Shown piece after piece: positions 24,161 through 32,374 of a DNA stretch of 64,000 bases. The DNA comes from CAVQBC01 sp963848415 (GTDB lineage Bacteria > Actinomycetota > Thermoleophilia > Solirubrobacterales > Solirubrobacteraceae). Each line of letters opens with the position of its first letter. Position 1 is the stretch's first letter. The stretch spans positions 2,666,001 through 2,730,000 of the forward strand of contig CAWKDN010000001.1 of the NCBI GenBank assembly GCA_963848415.1, written 5' to 3'. Under the pieces are notes generated by a model. The model was not told where the DNA came from, did no database searches, and saw nothing but the letters and a program-made list of their open reading frames with translations. The translations under genes were made by a program, and so were the position numbers.

Positions 24161-25299
24161 TCCGCGTCGCCCCGCAGCCAGGCGCGGATCGCGTCGCCGT
24201 GCTCGTCGAGCCGCGGCGGGCGGCGCCGGACGCCCGGGCGATCGCCGCCGATCCGCAGCGGCGGGCGGATGACCGGCATCGAGTCGACCTCGGTCACCGG
24301 CTCGAGGCCGAGCTCCTCCGCCAGCGCGAAGGCCTCGTCGACGCCGTTGATCGGGCCGGCCGGCACGCTCGCCTCGCCCAGGACCTCCAGCCAGTGCTCG
24401 GCCGGCTCGGTGCGGAAGACCGCCTCGAGCGCCTCGCCCAGCTCGTCCAGGTTGGCCACGCGGGCGGTGTTGGTGGCGAAGCGCTCGTCCTCGGACAGCT
24501 CGGGCTGCCCGACCGCCTCGCACAGCCGCGCGAACAGCCGGTCGTTGCCCGCGGCCACCGCGAACGGCCGGTCGGCGGCCGCGTAGGTCTCGTACGGCGC
24601 GATGCTCGGATGGCGGTTGCCGCGCCGGCCGGGGTTCGCCCCCGCTCCGACCCAGCCGGCGCCCTGGTTGAGCAGCGCGGTCAGGGCGGCGTCCATCAGC
24701 GAGAGCTCGACGTGGGCGCCGCGGCCGGTCTGCTCGCGCTCACGCAGGGCGGCCTGGATGCCCACGACGGCGAGCAGCCCGCAGATCAGGTCGACCACCG
24801 CCGCACCGACCTTCAGCGGCGGGCCGTCGGCCTCGCCGGTGACGCTCATCAGGCCGCCCATGGCCTGCAGCAGGAAGTCATAGCCGGGCATGGCGCGCGC
24901 CTGCTCGGCGGTGCCGAAGGCGGTGACCGAGCAGGAGACGAGGCCGGGGTTCGCCTCCCGCAGCGTGTCACCGTCCAGGCCCCAGGAGGCCATCAGGCCC
25001 GGCCGGAAGCTCTCGATCAGCACGTCGGCGCGCTCGCCCAGCGCGCGCGCCAGCTCGCGGTCGCCCTCCTCGGTCAGGTCGAGCGCGACCGAGCGCTTGT
25101 TGCGGTTCAGCCCCAGGTAGTACGTGGCGTCCTCGCCGCGCCACGGCGGGCCCCAGGCGCGCGTGTCGTCGCCGCTGTCCGGCCGCTCCACCTTCACCAC
25201 GTCGGCGCCCAGGTCGCCGAGGGTCATGGACGCGAAGGGGCCCGCCAGCACGCGCGAGAAGTCCGCGACCAGCAGGCCGTCCAGCGGGGCGGGAGGCAT
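24157..25299 (-). CDS. CaiB/BaiF family (type III) CoA transferase
   Basis: 380 residues. The N-terminal LLVADFSRVLAGPFASMTL and DLGADVVKVERPDSGDDTR are the family's signature; the active-site Asp lies in the ELSLMDAAL segment as in formyl-CoA transferase. The segment LNRNKRSVALDL is the CoA-binding loop. It moves CoA from one acyl donor to a carboxylic acid; the substrate cannot be told. The C-terminal region (RIGGDRPGVRRRPPRLDEHG) is the normal ending. ATG at 25299. It stands divergent from the metallophosphoesterase gene with 26 bases between. Confidence 0.92.
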   Translation of the reverse strand: MPPAPLDGLLVADFSRVLAGPFASMTLGDLGADVVKVERPDSGDDTRAWGPPWRGEDATYYLGLNRNKRSVALDLTEEGDRELARALGERADVLIESFRPGLMASWGLDGDTLREANPGLVSCSVTAFGTAEQARAMPGYDFLLQAMGGLMSVTGEADGPPLKVGAAVVDLICGLLAVVGIQAALREREQTGRGAHVELSLMDAALTALLNQGAGWVGAGANPGRRGNRHPSIAPYETYAAADRPFAVAAGNDRLFARLCEAVGQPELSEDERFATNTARVANLDELGEALEAVFRTEPAEHWLEVLGEASVPAGPINGVDEAFALAEELGLEPVTEVDSMPVIRPPLRIGGDRPGVRRRPPRLDEHGDAIRAWLRGDAD

Positions 25300-25325
25300 G
25301 GGGCGGAGGCTAGCCTCAGCGCACC

Positions 25326-26465
25326 GTGCGCACGCTCGTCGTCTCAGACCTGCACCTCGGCGCCGCCTCGCAGGCCGACGTCCTGCGCCGGGAGGCGCTG
25401 CGCGCGCCGCTGCTCGAGGCGCTCGCGGGCGTCGACCGGCTCGTGATCCTCGGCGACGGCGTCGAGCTGCGCGAGGCGCCGCATCGCGACGCGGCCGCGA
25501 TCGCCGCGCCGTTCTTCGCGGCGGTCGGGGAGGCGCTCGGGGCCGACGGCGAGATCCTCGTGATGGGCGGCAACCACGACCACGGCCTCGTGGCGGGCTG
25601 GATCGACGGGCGCCTGCAGACCGAGCCGACGGGCTTCCTCGGCCTCGAGCAGCGGATCGAGCCGCGCGACGCCGGCCGCCTGGCGGCGCGGCTGGCCGAG
25701 CACGCCCGCCCGGCGCGCATGACCTTCGCCTACCCGGGCGCGTGGCTGCGCGAGGACGTCTACGCCCTGCACGGCCACTACTCGGACGTCCACACGACGA
25801 TCCCGACCTTCGAGCGCCTCGCGGCCGGGGCGATGACCCGCTGGGCCGTCGAGCTGCCCGACGAGGGCGCGACGCCCGACGACTACGAGGCCGTGCTCTC
25901 GCCGCTGTACGCGTTCATGCACTCGCTCACCCAGCGCGCCGACCACACGCTCGTCAGCGCGGGGGCGGGGGCCTCCGCCCGCGCCTGGGTCGCCCTGGCG
26001 GGAACCGGCCGACGCGGCCAGCCGCTGCGGGCGGCGGCGCTCGGCGCCGGCTACGCGGGCGCCGTCGGCGTCGTCAACGCGCTCGGGCTGGGCCCGATCG
26101 AGCGCGAGCTCTCCGGCGGGGCGCTCCGCCGCGGCGGTCTGCACGGCATCCGCGAGGTGCTGCGCCGGCTCGGGCTCTCACCGGGCTGGGTGCTCTCGGG
26201 CCACACGCACCGGGCGGGGCCGTGGCCGTCCGACGACGCCGGCGAGTGGGTCACCGCGGACGGCACGCGGCTGCTGAACACGGGCTCGTGGGTCTACCAG
26301 CCGCACTTCCTGGCCGGCGCGCCGGGCGAGTCGCCCTACTGGCCGGGCACGGCGATCGAGCTGGAGGACACCGGCCCGCCGCGGCTCGTGCGGCTGCTCG
26401 GCGATCGCGGCCACGCGGAGCTGCGTGCGCCCGGCGCGGGCCCCGATCGCCGCCGGACGCTCTAA
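25326..26465 (+). CDS. Metallophosphoesterase
   Basis: 379 residues starting with GTG at 25326. The calcineurin-type metal-binding motifs are visible: SDLHLG (D-x-H), LVILGDGVEL (GD), GGNHDH (GNHD/E) and SGHTHR (GHTH) near the C-terminus. The metal-binding residues in LHGHYSDVHTT are also present. Residues about 200-260, between the motifs, are an additional helical insertion (RAWVALAGTGRRGQPLRAAA) that may bind a partner. The natural substrate is unknown; the family includes nucleotidases and phosphodiesterases. The short gap to the convergent Trx-like gene (26480) is GC-rich and dyad-like. Confidence 0.9.
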   Translation: MRTLVVSDLHLGAASQADVLRREALRAPLLEALAGVDRLVILGDGVELREAPHRDAAAIAAPFFAAVGEALGADGEILVMGGNHDHGLVAGWIDGRLQTEPTGFLGLEQRIEPRDAGRLAARLAEHARPARMTFAYPGAWLREDVYALHGHYSDVHTTIPTFERLAAGAMTRWAVELPDEGATPDDYEAVLSPLYAFMHSLTQRADHTLVSAGAGASARAWVALAGTGRRGQPLRAAALGAGYAGAVGVVNALGLGPIERELSGGALRRGGLHGIREVLRRLGLSPGWVLSGHTHRAGPWPSDDAGEWVTADGTRLLNTGSWVYQPHFLAGAPGESPYWPGTAIELEDTGPPRLVRLLGDRGHAELRAPGAGPDRRRTL

Positions 26466-26479
26466 GCCGCCGCGGCCCC

Positions 26480-27226
26480 CTAGGCCGCCGCGACGCCCGG
26501 CGTGAAGCAGGTGGCGTGGCAGGTCACGCCCCGCCCCGGGCGGAAGTCGAGCATCGCGCGCGTGTGGTGCGGATGGTGGACGAGCGGGTGGCAGCCGGGG
26601 TGGCGCACGGCGAGCTCGCGCCCGTCGACGGTCACCGTCCCGGCGCCCTCCAGCACCGCCCACACCTCGCCGGCCTCGTAGGGCCCCGAGTAGGCGCCGG
26701 GCTGGTCCTCGGTCTGGGCGGGCAGCAGCAGTCCGGGCTCGTCCTCCGGCCGCAGCGGCTCGAGCAGCGGGCGCTCGACGCCGAGCAGCGCCTGGATCTC
26801 GCGCTCGGTCTCGTCGTAGGCGCCCTCGCCGTAGTGCAGCGAGTAGAGCGCCTGGCCGGGATCGAACAGGTAGCGACCGGGCCAGCCCTTGTTGCCGTAG
26901 AGGTCCCAGACCTCCAGCGCCGAGTCGATCACGACCGGGTGCTCGATCCCGAGCCGCTCGACCGCGGCGCGCACCGCGTCCTCCTCGCGCGAGATCGCGT
27001 AGCCGCCGGTGTGCACGCCGATGACCCGCAGCCCGTCGGCGGCGTAGCGCTCGTGCCACGCCCCGAGGTAGGGGAGGGTGCGCAGCGAGTTCACGCGGCA
27101 GAAGTCCCAGAACTCGACCAGCACCGGGCGGCCGCGTTGCTGGTCCATCCGCAGGGCAGCGACGTTGACCCACTCCAGGCCGCGGGGGAAGGGAGGCGCG
27201 AGGATGTCGCGGGTGCCGGCGCGCAC
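26480..27226 (-). CDS. Thioredoxin-fold protein lacking the CxxC, with C-terminal beta domain
   Basis: About 248 residues from the GTG at 27226; longer frames upstream run antisense to the secreted-protein gene and are rejected. Residues 30-130 are a redoxin fold (GRPVLVEFWDFCRVNSLRTL, then GLRVIGVHTGGYA), like the C-terminal domain of DipZ and NHL-repeat thioredoxins. There the motif reads CINC; here it is RVNS, with a Cys displaced one residue before, so normal disulfide exchange is unlikely. The second half (AVLEGAGTVTVDGREL) is a beta domain and ends in TCHATC, two Cys that might form a substitute redox pair. Function unknown. Confidence 0.7.
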   Translation of the reverse strand: MRAGTRDILAPPFPRGLEWVNVAALRMDQQRGRPVLVEFWDFCRVNSLRTLPYLGAWHERYAADGLRVIGVHTGGYAISREEDAVRAAVERLGIEHPVVIDSALEVWDLYGNKGWPGRYLFDPGQALYSLHYGEGAYDETEREIQALLGVERPLLEPLRPEDEPGLLLPAQTEDQPGAYSGPYEAGEVWAVLEGAGTVTVDGRELAVRHPGCHPLVHHPHHTRAMLDFRPGRGVTCHATCFTPGVAAA

Positions 27227-27374
27227 GGCCGTCGAGGGTAGCCAGCGCTGCCGGCTGGACGAACGTCCGGTAGGCAGTGGCGAAACTCCCGGCGCCCTGG
27301 TGGTATGTGCTGTCAGGCGGGCCGTACGCGCGGCCCCGCACATCCCTGTTCTCGTATTCCTTTCAGGAGGAGAG

Positions 27375-28088
27375 TTGTCCAAGCTCATCGTCGGCAGCAT
27401 CGCTGCCGTCCTCTCGATGGTCGTCGCCTCGGTGGCGTTCGCCCAGGTGCCGCCCCCGGCGCCGACCATGACCGCCAGCGTGTCGCCCTCGAAGGCCGGC
27501 ACCCGGTCCAACCCCAAGCCCTCCCGGGTCAAGCTGAAGGTCAACAACAACGTGGCGAGCAAGACCACGATGTCGCGGCTCGAGATCACGTTCCCCAGGA
27601 ACGCCAAGTTCAGCGGCCGGGGCTTCTCCAGCTGCTCGGCGAGCAAGGTCGAGCAGAGCCCGTCCTCGTGCTCGGGCGCCAAGGCCGGCACGGGCGAGGC
27701 CAACGCGGTCGTCGGACCGACGAACCCCGTTCCCAGCCCGCTCAAGTTCAAGGTCACCGCCTACGTCGGCGGCCGCAGCTCGCTGGTGTTCTACCTCGAG
27801 CAGGTGGGTGGCGCCGTCAAGCGCGCCATCCCCGCGACGATCTCGGGCCGCAAGCTGAGCCTGACGGTGCCCGGCGACCTGCAGCAGCCCGCGCCGAACG
27901 TCTACTCGGCCCTGGTCGACCTGTCGGCCAACATCTACAAGAAGAAGGGCGACAACTCGCTCTTCACCACCACCGGCTGCCCGCCGAGCGACCGGCACGC
28001 GTTCAGCGCCAAGCTGACCTACGCCAACAACCCGACGCCGCCGGCGGCCTCGACCGCCTCGACGGCGACCACGTCGCGCTGCTCCTGA
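27375..28088 (+). CDS. Secreted beta-rich protein of unknown function
   Basis: 237 residues. A TTG start at 27375 follows AGGAGG four bases upstream, a close but strong Shine-Dalgarno. The first 23 residues are a signal peptide (LIVGSIAAVLSMVVASVAFA). The mature part is Ser/Thr/Lys/Val-rich with a few Cys (SSCSASKVEQSPSSCSG, TTGCPP, TSRCS at the end), like the immunoglobulin-like secreted proteins frequent in Solirubrobacterales. Function is unknown; it is followed by a strong hairpin terminator, so it is monocistronic. Confidence 0.75.
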   Translation: MSKLIVGSIAAVLSMVVASVAFAQVPPPAPTMTASVSPSKAGTRSNPKPSRVKLKVNNNVASKTTMSRLEITFPRNAKFSGRGFSSCSASKVEQSPSSCSGAKAGTGEANAVVGPTNPVPSPLKFKVTAYVGGRSSLVFYLEQVGGAVKRAIPATISGRKLSLTVPGDLQQPAPNVYSALVDLSANIYKKKGDNSLFTTTGCPPSDRHAFSAKLTYANNPTPPAASTASTATTSRCS

Positions 28089-28118
28089 GCCTCGGCTCCC
28101 AGTAGCTCCCGGAAGCGT

Positions 28119-28148
28119 CGAACGGCCCCGCCCCGGCGGGGCCGTTCG
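28119..28148 (+). terminator. Hairpin terminator of the secreted-protein gene
   Basis: Arms 28120-28130 (GAACGGCCCCG) and 28137-28147 (CGGGGCCGTTC) pair perfectly, extended by one C-G pair outside, with a six-base loop. There is no U-tract, as is usual in very GC-rich genomes. Confidence 0.75.
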
Positions 28149-28169
28149 CGTTCCTAGACTCCCTGCGCG

Positions 28170-29597
28170 GTGACCCCGACCGCCGCCGTCCGCCGGGCCT
28201 CCGTCGCGCTCGGCGCGGTGGTCGCCGCCGCGCTCGCCCTCCCGCAAGCGGCGCACGCCCACGGCGTGGTCGGCCGGCTCGACCTGCCGCTGCCCGCCGA
28301 GGTCTTCGGCGCTGCGGCCGCCGGCGTGCTCGTGCTGTCCTTCGTCGCGCTCGCGGCCGGCTGGTCGGCGCCCCGCTTCGAGACCTACCGCGAGCGGCGC
28401 CTGTTCCGCCTGCCGGTGATCGTCGACGTGCTCGGCGGCGCGCTCGGCCTCGGCGTCTTCTGCCTCACCGTCTACGCCGGCCTGGCCGGCGTCGACTCGC
28501 CGCTGGACAACCTCGCTCCGACGATGGTCTACGTGATCGTCTGGGTCGGCGTGCCGTTCGCCTCGCTCCTCTTCGGCGACGTCTTCCGCGTCCTGAGCCC
28601 GTGGCGCGCGCTGGCCCGGGCGCTCGGCGCCGTCGCGGGCCGGGTGTCGCGCGGGGGCGGAGCCGCCGAGCCGCTGCCCTATCCCGAGCGGCTCGGCTAC
28701 TGGCCCGCCGTGGCCGGCGTGGTGGCCTTCGGCATCTGCGAGCTGTGCTGGGCGGCCGCCAACGAGCCGACGCCGCTCGCCCTGCTGATGCTCGTCTACG
28801 TCGCGATCCAGCTCGTCGGGATGAGCCTCTACGGCGTCGAGCCGTGGACGCGCCGCGCCGACGGGCTCGGCGTCTACTTCGGCCTGTTCGCGCGGCTCGC
28901 CCCCCTGGTCCGCCGCGACGGCGCGCTCTACGCCCGCGCGCCGCTGGTCGGCGCGACGCGGCTCCCCGAGGCCGCCGGGGTCGCAGCGCTGCTCGTCGTC
29001 GCCATCAGCGTGACGGCCTTCGACGGCGCTCGGGAGGGCCCGCTGTTCAACGACCTGGTCCCGTCGGTCCAGGACGCCTTCGTCGAGGTCGGGTTCGGGC
29101 GGCCGCTGGCGCTGGAGCTCGCCTTCGTGCTCGGGCTGGGGGTCACGATCGCCGTCATCGGCGCCGTCTACACGCTCGCCGTCGCCGCGATGCCGGCGCC
29201 GCCGGGCGGCGACCGCGCCGGCCTGGGACGGCGCTTCGCCCACACGCTGATCCCGATCGTCGCGGCCTACGTCGTCGCGCACTACTTCTCGCTGCTCGTC
29301 TACCAGGGCCAGGACACGCTGCGCCTGCTGTCCGACCCGCTGGGCGACGGCGCCGACCTGCTCGGCTTCGCCGACCGCCGGATCGACTACACGGTGCTGA
29401 CCGCCACGGCCATCTGGTACGTCCAGGTCGCCGCGCTCGTCGTCGGCCACGTCGCCGCGCTCGTGCTCGGCCACGACCGCGCGCTGGCGATCTACGGCAG
29501 CCCCCGCGCCGCCGTCGGCTCGCAGGTCGGGATGCTCGTGCTGATGGTCTGCTTCACCTGCCTCGGCCTCTACCTGCTCTCGGTGGCCAACGCCTGA
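28170..29597 (+). CDS. Polytopic membrane protein of unknown function
   Basis: 475 residues from a GTG with a TAGACT box nine bases upstream (28155-28160), hence probably leaderless. About eleven hydrophobic segments; the first (VALGAVVAAALALPQAAHA) looks like a signal peptide and is followed by HGVVGRLDLPLP, a conserved opening. The segment PLLFGDVFRVLSPWRALARA is typical of a family in actinobacteria sometimes labelled fenitrothion hydrolase; that label is doubtful and I give no function. A loop with the pair DTLRLLSDPLGDGADLLGFA precedes the last helices. Confidence 0.7.
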   Translation: MTPTAAVRRASVALGAVVAAALALPQAAHAHGVVGRLDLPLPAEVFGAAAAGVLVLSFVALAAGWSAPRFETYRERRLFRLPVIVDVLGGALGLGVFCLTVYAGLAGVDSPLDNLAPTMVYVIVWVGVPFASLLFGDVFRVLSPWRALARALGAVAGRVSRGGGAAEPLPYPERLGYWPAVAGVVAFGICELCWAAANEPTPLALLMLVYVAIQLVGMSLYGVEPWTRRADGLGVYFGLFARLAPLVRRDGALYARAPLVGATRLPEAAGVAALLVVAISVTAFDGAREGPLFNDLVPSVQDAFVEVGFGRPLALELAFVLGLGVTIAVIGAVYTLAVAAMPAPPGGDRAGLGRRFAHTLIPIVAAYVVAHYFSLLVYQGQDTLRLLSDPLGDGADLLGFADRRIDYTVLTATAIWYVQVAALVVGHVAALVLGHDRALAIYGSPRAAVGSQVGMLVLMVCFTCLGLYLLSVANA

Positions 29598-29647
29598 CCC
29601 ACGCGGTTTGCCGGCGAGGAGGGTGGGTACCGAGGTGGGCGGTCGAA

Positions 29648-29860
29648 ATGACGGTCCGGCAACACCAGGACGAGCTGTTCGTGCTCTGGAGCGCCGCCCG
29701 TGCCGAGGCCAACCTGGCCTACGACGCGTGGTGCGGCGCCCCCGGCGCGGCCGCCTACGCGGTCTACCGCGCTGCTGAAGACCGCGCGGACGCCGCCGAG
29801 TTCGCCCTCGCCGCCGTCGCCGCGGCGGTTCGCGACCGGCGCGAGCCCGTCGCCGCCTGA
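29648..29860 (+). CDS. Small Ala-rich protein, copy 1
   Basis: 70 residues, start ATG at 29648 after GAGGTGGGCGG. The sequence is helical and Ala/Arg-rich (LAYDAWCGAPGAAAYAVYRA, then AEDRADAAEFALAA). The same pattern, AY-x-W and YAVYRAAxDRxDAA, occurs in the next gene, so the two are paralogues. The size and composition suggest a small helical hairpin that may dimerise or bind a nucleic-acid or membrane partner. Function unknown. Confidence 0.6.
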   Translation: MTVRQHQDELFVLWSAARAEANLAYDAWCGAPGAAAYAVYRAAEDRADAAEFALAAVAAAVRDRREPVAA

Positions 29861-29976
29861 CCGGAGCCGGGCGGGAATAGAGAGCCCCGTCGCGCCGTCC
29901 TTGCGGGGCGACGACGAACTTCCCGGTGCGCCCGCGTGTCCGAATCCTACGCGCCGGGCAACCGCTAGGGCGTCTG

Positions 29977-30258
29977 ATGCGAATGCGCTCTCACATGACC
30001 TCCCACGACCTCAAGCTGCTGCTCGACGAGGTGCCCGACACCCGCGAGCTCGTGCTGCGCCGCGGACCCGTCGGCCCGGCGTGGAACGCGGCCTACGCCG
30101 TGTGGAGCGACGCGCACGTCGAGGCCGACGATGCGCTGCGGCGCTGGTCGCGCGAGGGCGGTGCCGCCGCCTACGCCGCCTACCGCGCCGCCCAGGACCG
30201 CGAGGACGCCGCGCAGGACCTGCTCGCCCGCGAGCGGCTCGACTCGCTGCTCGTCTGA
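29977..30258 (+). CDS. Small Ala-rich protein, copy 2
   Basis: 93 residues from ATG 29977 (in-frame ATG at 29983 and 29995 are alternatives; the last gives MTSHDLKLLLDEVP). The conserved core is AWNAAYAVWSDAHVEADDAL followed by YAAYRAAQDREDAAQDLLA, closely similar to copy 1 but with a longer N-terminus (LLDEVPDTRELVLRRGPVG). The pair probably arose by tandem duplication. No domain is recognised. Confidence 0.6.
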   Translation: MRMRSHMTSHDLKLLLDEVPDTRELVLRRGPVGPAWNAAYAVWSDAHVEADDALRRWSREGGAAAYAAYRAAQDREDAAQDLLARERLDSLLV

Positions 30259-30262
30259 CGGC

Positions 30263-30465
30263 TCACCAGTGGCGCGCGACGCCGTAGTCCGCGAAGCGCG
30301 CGTCGGCCGTGATGACCGGCACGCCCTCGATGAGGGCCTGGGCGATCAGCAGGCGGTCGAAGGGGTCTCGGTGGTGCGGCGCGAGACGGCCGAGCGCCCA
30401 GGCGCGGGCGGCGGTCACGAGCGGCGTGAAGCCCTCCCGCACGAGGAGAGTCCGCTCAGTCCACG
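30263..30465 (-). pseudogene. 3' remnant of a VapC-type PIN-domain toxin gene
   Basis: About 67 residues corresponding to the C-terminal half of a PIN nuclease: VREGFTPL, then LAPHHRDPFDRLLIAQALIE and VPVITADARFADYGVARHW, the segment with the third and fourth acidic residues. The N-terminal half with the first catalytic Asp is missing, and its position is taken by the end of the SCO1 gene, whose stop codon is at 30466-30468. No VapB antitoxin gene is adjacent. A deletion apparently fused this remnant to the SCO1 3' end. Confidence 0.75.
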
Positions 30466-31071
30466 CTAAGAGAGCCGCGCGAGGTCGCGCGCGAGCCCGT
30501 CGCTGGTCAGTCCGGAGAACGGGAAGCCGATCCGCTGGCGGCCGGCGCCGTCGACTACCACCGTGTAGGCGGAATGGTTCTCGGCGCCGCGCTGGGGCGC
30601 GATCCCGAACGCCCGCCAGACGCCGGCCAGCTCGGCCTCGGAGCCGAGCAGGAAGCGCATTCGGCCGGTCATCCTCTGCTCGTTGACGAAGCGCTTGGCC
30701 CGGGCCGCGGTGTCGTTGGCCGGATCGACCGAGATCCCGAACACCGGCACGTCGTGCCCGTACTCGTCCAGTGCGCCGCGGATCGCCTGCACCTGGGCGG
30801 GGCACGTGTCCTCGCAGGTGGAGTAGACGAACGTGACCACCACCGGCCCCTCGCGGCGCCGGTCCAGGGCGACGGGACGCCCGTCCTGGTCGCGCAGGGT
30901 GGCGGCAGGCATGCGCGTGCCGGGGGGCCTGACCGCGCCCGCGAAGCCGTTCGGGCCAACCACCGCCGTCGTCGGCTCGCCGGTCCCGGACGAGGCCAGG
31001 AAGACGCCTGCGACCGCGGCGACGGCGCAGGCGCAGAGGGTGAACAATGCGAGGGCGACGCGGGGCGGCAT
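30466..31071 (-). CDS. SCO1/SenC copper-chaperone-like protein
   Basis: 201 residues with an N-terminal membrane anchor (LALFTLCACAVAAVAGVFLA). The copper ligands are visible: CxxxC in VYSTCEDTCPAQ and the late His in GAENHSAYTVVVDG. The thioredoxin fold is complete (PVVVTFVYST, VPVFGISVDPANDT). SCO1 proteins deliver copper to the CuA centre of cytochrome c oxidase or act as thiol oxidoreductases. No oxidase genes are in the window. It is convergent with the small proteins and divergent from moeZ. Confidence 0.92.
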   Translation of the reverse strand: MPPRVALALFTLCACAVAAVAGVFLASSGTGEPTTAVVGPNGFAGAVRPPGTRMPAATLRDQDGRPVALDRRREGPVVVTFVYSTCEDTCPAQVQAIRGALDEYGHDVPVFGISVDPANDTAARAKRFVNEQRMTGRMRFLLGSEAELAGVWRAFGIAPQRGAENHSAYTVVVDGAGRQRIGFPFSGLTSDGLARDLARLS

Positions 31072-31132
31072 CGCCTCTCACCATAGGGCGGCGAGGGCTG
31101 CCGGAGGGGTCCTCGACCACCGCCGCTGGGCG

Positions 31133-31152
31133 CTACACTTCCTGAAGTATTG
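31133..31152 (+). promoter_or_regulatory. Promoter-proximal motif of moeZ shared with cysM
   Basis: CTACACTTCCTGAAGTATTGG: TACACT (31134-31139) can be the -10 box; the following TCCTGAAGTAT recurs almost unchanged before cysM (36566-36584). The start codon lies 31 bases downstream, with GAAGGG as Shine-Dalgarno. The AT content is far above the surroundings. Confidence 0.55.
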
Positions 31153-31181
31153 GAAAGCCGATCAGAGATTGAAGGGATCAG

Positions 31182-32363
31182 ATGAGCCCGACCGGAGCCG
31201 AGGTCATCCGGAACATCAAGAGCCAGGTCGAAGAGGTCGACCCCGCCGAGGTCTCCGAGCACCTGGGCAACGGGGTCACCGTCATCGACGTGCGCGAGAG
31301 CGAGGAGTGGGACGCCGGCCACCTGCCGGGCGCCCGCCACGTCCCCCGGGGCTACCTCGAGTCGCGCATCGAGGGCGCCGCGCCCGACCGCGACTCCCGC
31401 GTCGTCCTCTACTGCGCCTCCGGCACGCGCAGCGCGCTGGCCGCCCACACGCTGCAGGAGCTCCTCGGCTACACGAACGTCGCCTCCATGACCGGCGGCA
31501 TCACGCTGTGGAAGGACCGCGGCTACAAGGTCGAGGTCCCGCAGTCGCTGACCAAGGAGCAGCGCGAGCGCTACTCGCGCCACCTGCTCGTCCCGGAGAT
31601 CGGGCTCGAGGGCCAGGCCAAGCTGCTCGACGCCAAGGTGCTGCTGCTCGGCGCCGGCGGCCTCGGCTCGCCGACCGCGCTCTACCTGGCGGCCGCGGGC
31701 GTCGGGACGCTCGGCATCGTCGACGACGACGACGTCGACCTCTCCAACCTCCAGCGCCAGGTCATCCACACCACCGACCGGATCGGGACACCGAAGGTCG
31801 ACTCTGCGGAGCAGTCGATCACCGCGATCAACCCGGACGTGCAGGTCGTCAAGTACCCCGTCCGGCTCGACGCCTCGAACATCATGGAGATCATCGAGGG
31901 CTACGACGTCATCGTCGACGGCGTGGACAACTTCCCGACGCGCTACCTGCTCAACGACGCGACGGTGCGCCTGGACATCCCGGTGGTCTCGGCCTCGATC
32001 CTCGGCTTCGACGGCCAGCTGTCGGTGTTCAAGCCCCACGACGGCCCGTGCTACCGCTGCCTGTACCCCGTGCCGCCGCCGGCCGAGCTGGCGCCGTCCT
32101 GCGGGGCCAACGGCGTGCTGGGCGTGCTGCCCGGCACGATGGGCCTGCTGCAGGCGACCGAGGTCATCAAGCTCGTGACCGGCGCCGGCGAGCCGCTGGT
32201 CGGCCGCCTGCTCCTCTACGAGGCGCTCGGCGCGACGTTCACCGAGCTCAAGGTCCGCCGCGACCCCGACTGCCCGATCTGCTCGATCGACCCGTCGGAG
32301 ATCGCCGACGACCAGCTGGGCGTCTTCCCGGACTACGAGGCCTTCTGCGCCGCGGCCGGGTAG
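31182..32363 (+). CDS. moeZ: Sulfurtransferase/adenylyltransferase: N-terminal rhodanese fused to MoeB/ThiF domain
   Basis: 393 residues. Residues 15-115 are a rhodanese with active Cys78 (VVLYCASGTRSA); residues 125-385 are an E1-like MoeB domain: ATP site GAGGLGSPTALYL, Arg finger SNLQRQVIHT, adenylation loop VDGVDNFPTRYLLND, and the zinc ligands in GPCYRCLYP and CPICSI. It adenylates the C-terminal Gly of a ubiquitin-like carrier and converts it to a thiocarboxylate. Here the carrier is the CysO-like protein encoded 11 bases downstream. In Mycobacterium tuberculosis MoeZ the rhodanese is C-terminal; this domain order is the reverse. Confidence 0.92.
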   Translation: MSPTGAEVIRNIKSQVEEVDPAEVSEHLGNGVTVIDVRESEEWDAGHLPGARHVPRGYLESRIEGAAPDRDSRVVLYCASGTRSALAAHTLQELLGYTNVASMTGGITLWKDRGYKVEVPQSLTKEQRERYSRHLLVPEIGLEGQAKLLDAKVLLLGAGGLGSPTALYLAAAGVGTLGIVDDDDVDLSNLQRQVIHTTDRIGTPKVDSAEQSITAINPDVQVVKYPVRLDASNIMEIIEGYDVIVDGVDNFPTRYLLNDATVRLDIPVVSASILGFDGQLSVFKPHDGPCYRCLYPVPPPAELAPSCGANGVLGVLPGTMGLLQATEVIKLVTGAGEPLVGRLLLYEALGATFTELKVRRDPDCPICSIDPSEIADDQLGVFPDYEAFCAAAG

Positions 32364-32374
32364 CGTTCTAGGCG

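Noticed and set aside
26480..27757. N-terminal extension of the Trx-like gene to 27757
   Set aside because: The extra codons are antisense to a secreted-protein gene with a clear signal peptide and Shine-Dalgarno.
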